Below, in pieces: positions 11,195 to 12,082 of a stretch of 12,082 nucleotides of DNA. This DNA is from CAWACC01 sp964390695 (GTDB lineage Bacteria > Chlamydiota > Chlamydiia > Chlamydiales > Parachlamydiaceae), in NCBI GenBank assembly GCA_964390695.1, contig CAYMKI010000100.1, forward strand, positions 1-12,082, given 5' to 3'. Numbering within the stretch: the first letter of the stretch is position 1; each line of letters starts with the position of its first letter. Below the pieces are notes generated by a model. That model saw only the letters and a program-made list of their open reading frames with translations. It searched no databases and had not been told where the DNA came from. The translations under genes and the position numbers were made by a program.

Positions 11195-12082
11195 ATGTCC
11201 GCTGAAGCTGTGACCCCACACCTCCCATCGACCGTCACCATCGAAAGTGAAATGCGTAAATCGTATCTCGATTATGCGATGAGCGTGATTGTCTCGCGTG
11301 CGCTGCCGGATGTGCGGGATGGGTTGAAACCGGTGCACCGCCGCATTTTCTATGCGATGCATGAGGGCGGATATCATTCCGACAAGCCATATAAAAAATC
11401 AGCGCGTATCGTCGGGGATGTCATGGGGAAATATCACCCTCATGGTGATATGGCGATTTATGATGCGTTGGTCCGTATGGCCCAGGATTTTTCGTTGCGT
11501 TTGCCGCTGATCGATGGCCAAGGGAACTTTGGATCCATGGATGGGGATCCTCCTGCTGCTATGCGTTATACCGAGGCGCGTTTGTCCAAAGCAGCAGAGA
11601 GTCTTTTGGAAGACATTGATCGTTATACGGTTGATTTCGGGCCCAACTATGATGATTCAACAACTGAACCGTTGGTGTTGCCAGCGCGCTATCCAAACCT
11701 GTTGGTCAATGGGGCAGGGGGGATTGCAGTGGGGATGGCCACAAACATTCCGCCGCATAATTTGGGCGAGGTTGTGGACGCGTGTCTTGCCCTTATTGAA
11801 AACCCGGATTTGTCGACCGAGGATCTTATTCAATACATTCCTGGACCGGATTTTCCAACGGGGGCGCATATTTTAGGCCGTGTTGGTATTCGTTCCGCAT
11901 ACATGACAGGGAATGGATCTGTTGTGATGCGCGCGAAAACGTCGATTGAAGAAATCCGTGATCGGCGTGAAGCGATCATCATTCATGAAATTCCCTATCA
12001 GGTGAATAAGGGGCGGTTACTTGAACGCCTGGGGGAAGTGGCGCGCGAAAAAATTGTGGAAGGTATATCCGAAGTACGGGAT
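11195..12082 (+). CDS. gyrA: DNA gyrase subunit A (partial, first 296 codons)
   Basis: The GyrA subunit cuts and rejoins DNA to introduce negative supercoils, together with GyrB. Starting at ATG 11195, with AAAGGT upstream, the protein has the conserved Tyr-Leu-Asp-Tyr-Ala-Met-Ser-Val-Ile-Val near 24-33, the quinolone-resistance region GDVMGKYHPHGDMAIYD (74-90), and the active site Ala-Ala-Met-Arg-Tyr-Thr-Glu with Tyr125. The Asp-Gly-Gln-Gly-Asn-Phe-Gly and Asn-Gly-Ala-Gly-Gly-Ile-Ala-Val-Gly-Met motifs match GyrA, and the closing residues of the alphaproteobacterial type distinguish it from ParC. At the position of E. coli Ser83 it has Met86, while Asp90 (E. coli Asp87) is kept. The gene runs off the right end of the window. 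Confidence 0.97.
   Translation, partial: MSAEAVTPHLPSTVTIESEMRKSYLDYAMSVIVSRALPDVRDGLKPVHRRIFYAMHEGGYHSDKPYKKSARIVGDVMGKYHPHGDMAIYDALVRMAQDFSLRLPLIDGQGNFGSMDGDPPAAMRYTEARLSKAAESLLEDIDRYTVDFGPNYDDSTTEPLVLPARYPNLLVNGAGGIAVGMATNIPPHNLGEVVDACLALIENPDLSTEDLIQYIPGPDFPTGAHILGRVGIRSAYMTGNGSVVMRAKTSIEEIRDRREAIIIHEIPYQVNKGRLLERLGEVAREKIVEGISEVRD

Overview
The window looks like the chromosome of an alphaproteobacterium of moderate GC content. The main clue is the right end, where ssb is followed by gyrA; both proteins read as alphaproteobacterial types, and a host NUDIX gene and a tRNA-Ser(CGA) lie next to them. I cannot place it more precisely; the GC level and gene style would suit several orders.

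Most of the window (about 120-9298) is one integrated element of roughly 9.2 kb. It is bounded by a 46-bp exact direct repeat (120-165 and 9253-9298). The right copy includes the encoded 3' CCA end of the tRNA-Ser gene (9293-9382, minus strand), and a P4-type tyrosine integrase sits next to it. From the tRNA inwards on the minus strand come: integrase with a good promoter; an overlapping hypothetical gene; an AlpA-type regulator of 58 aa; a 99-aa Cys-cluster protein; and a 648-aa TOPRIM primase / RepA-like helicase fusion. A two-gene plus-strand operon (phage small-terminase-like HTH protein and a HEPN-like protein with R-x4-H) runs convergently towards the primase. No capsid, tail or large terminase gene is present. 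This set (integrase, AlpA, primase-helicase, lone TerS-like protein) is what P4-like or PICI-like phage satellites carry, so I interpret the element as a phage satellite or satellite-derived island.

The left third of the element is an AT-rich, tightly packed minus-strand operon of six or seven small genes of unknown function: a lipoprotein, a six-cysteine exported protein, a small exported protein with 20-residue repeats, two hypothetical proteins (the second apparently frameshifted at its start) and a single-span membrane protein. Ahead of it lies a strongly structured leader (3398-3604, minus). It resembles the C4/CI antisense RNA regions of P1/P4-type elements and ends in a perfect terminator whose T-tract touches the Shine-Dalgarno sequence of the lipoprotein gene. 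The simplest reading is a satellite whose envelope-directed cargo operon is controlled by an attenuating phage-immunity-type RNA.

The host part on the right (9299-12082) holds the tRNA, two minus-strand terminators, the NUDIX gene, ssb and the first 296 codons of gyrA. The extreme left (1-119) is host or foreign DNA outside the element and holds the start of one gene that runs off the window.
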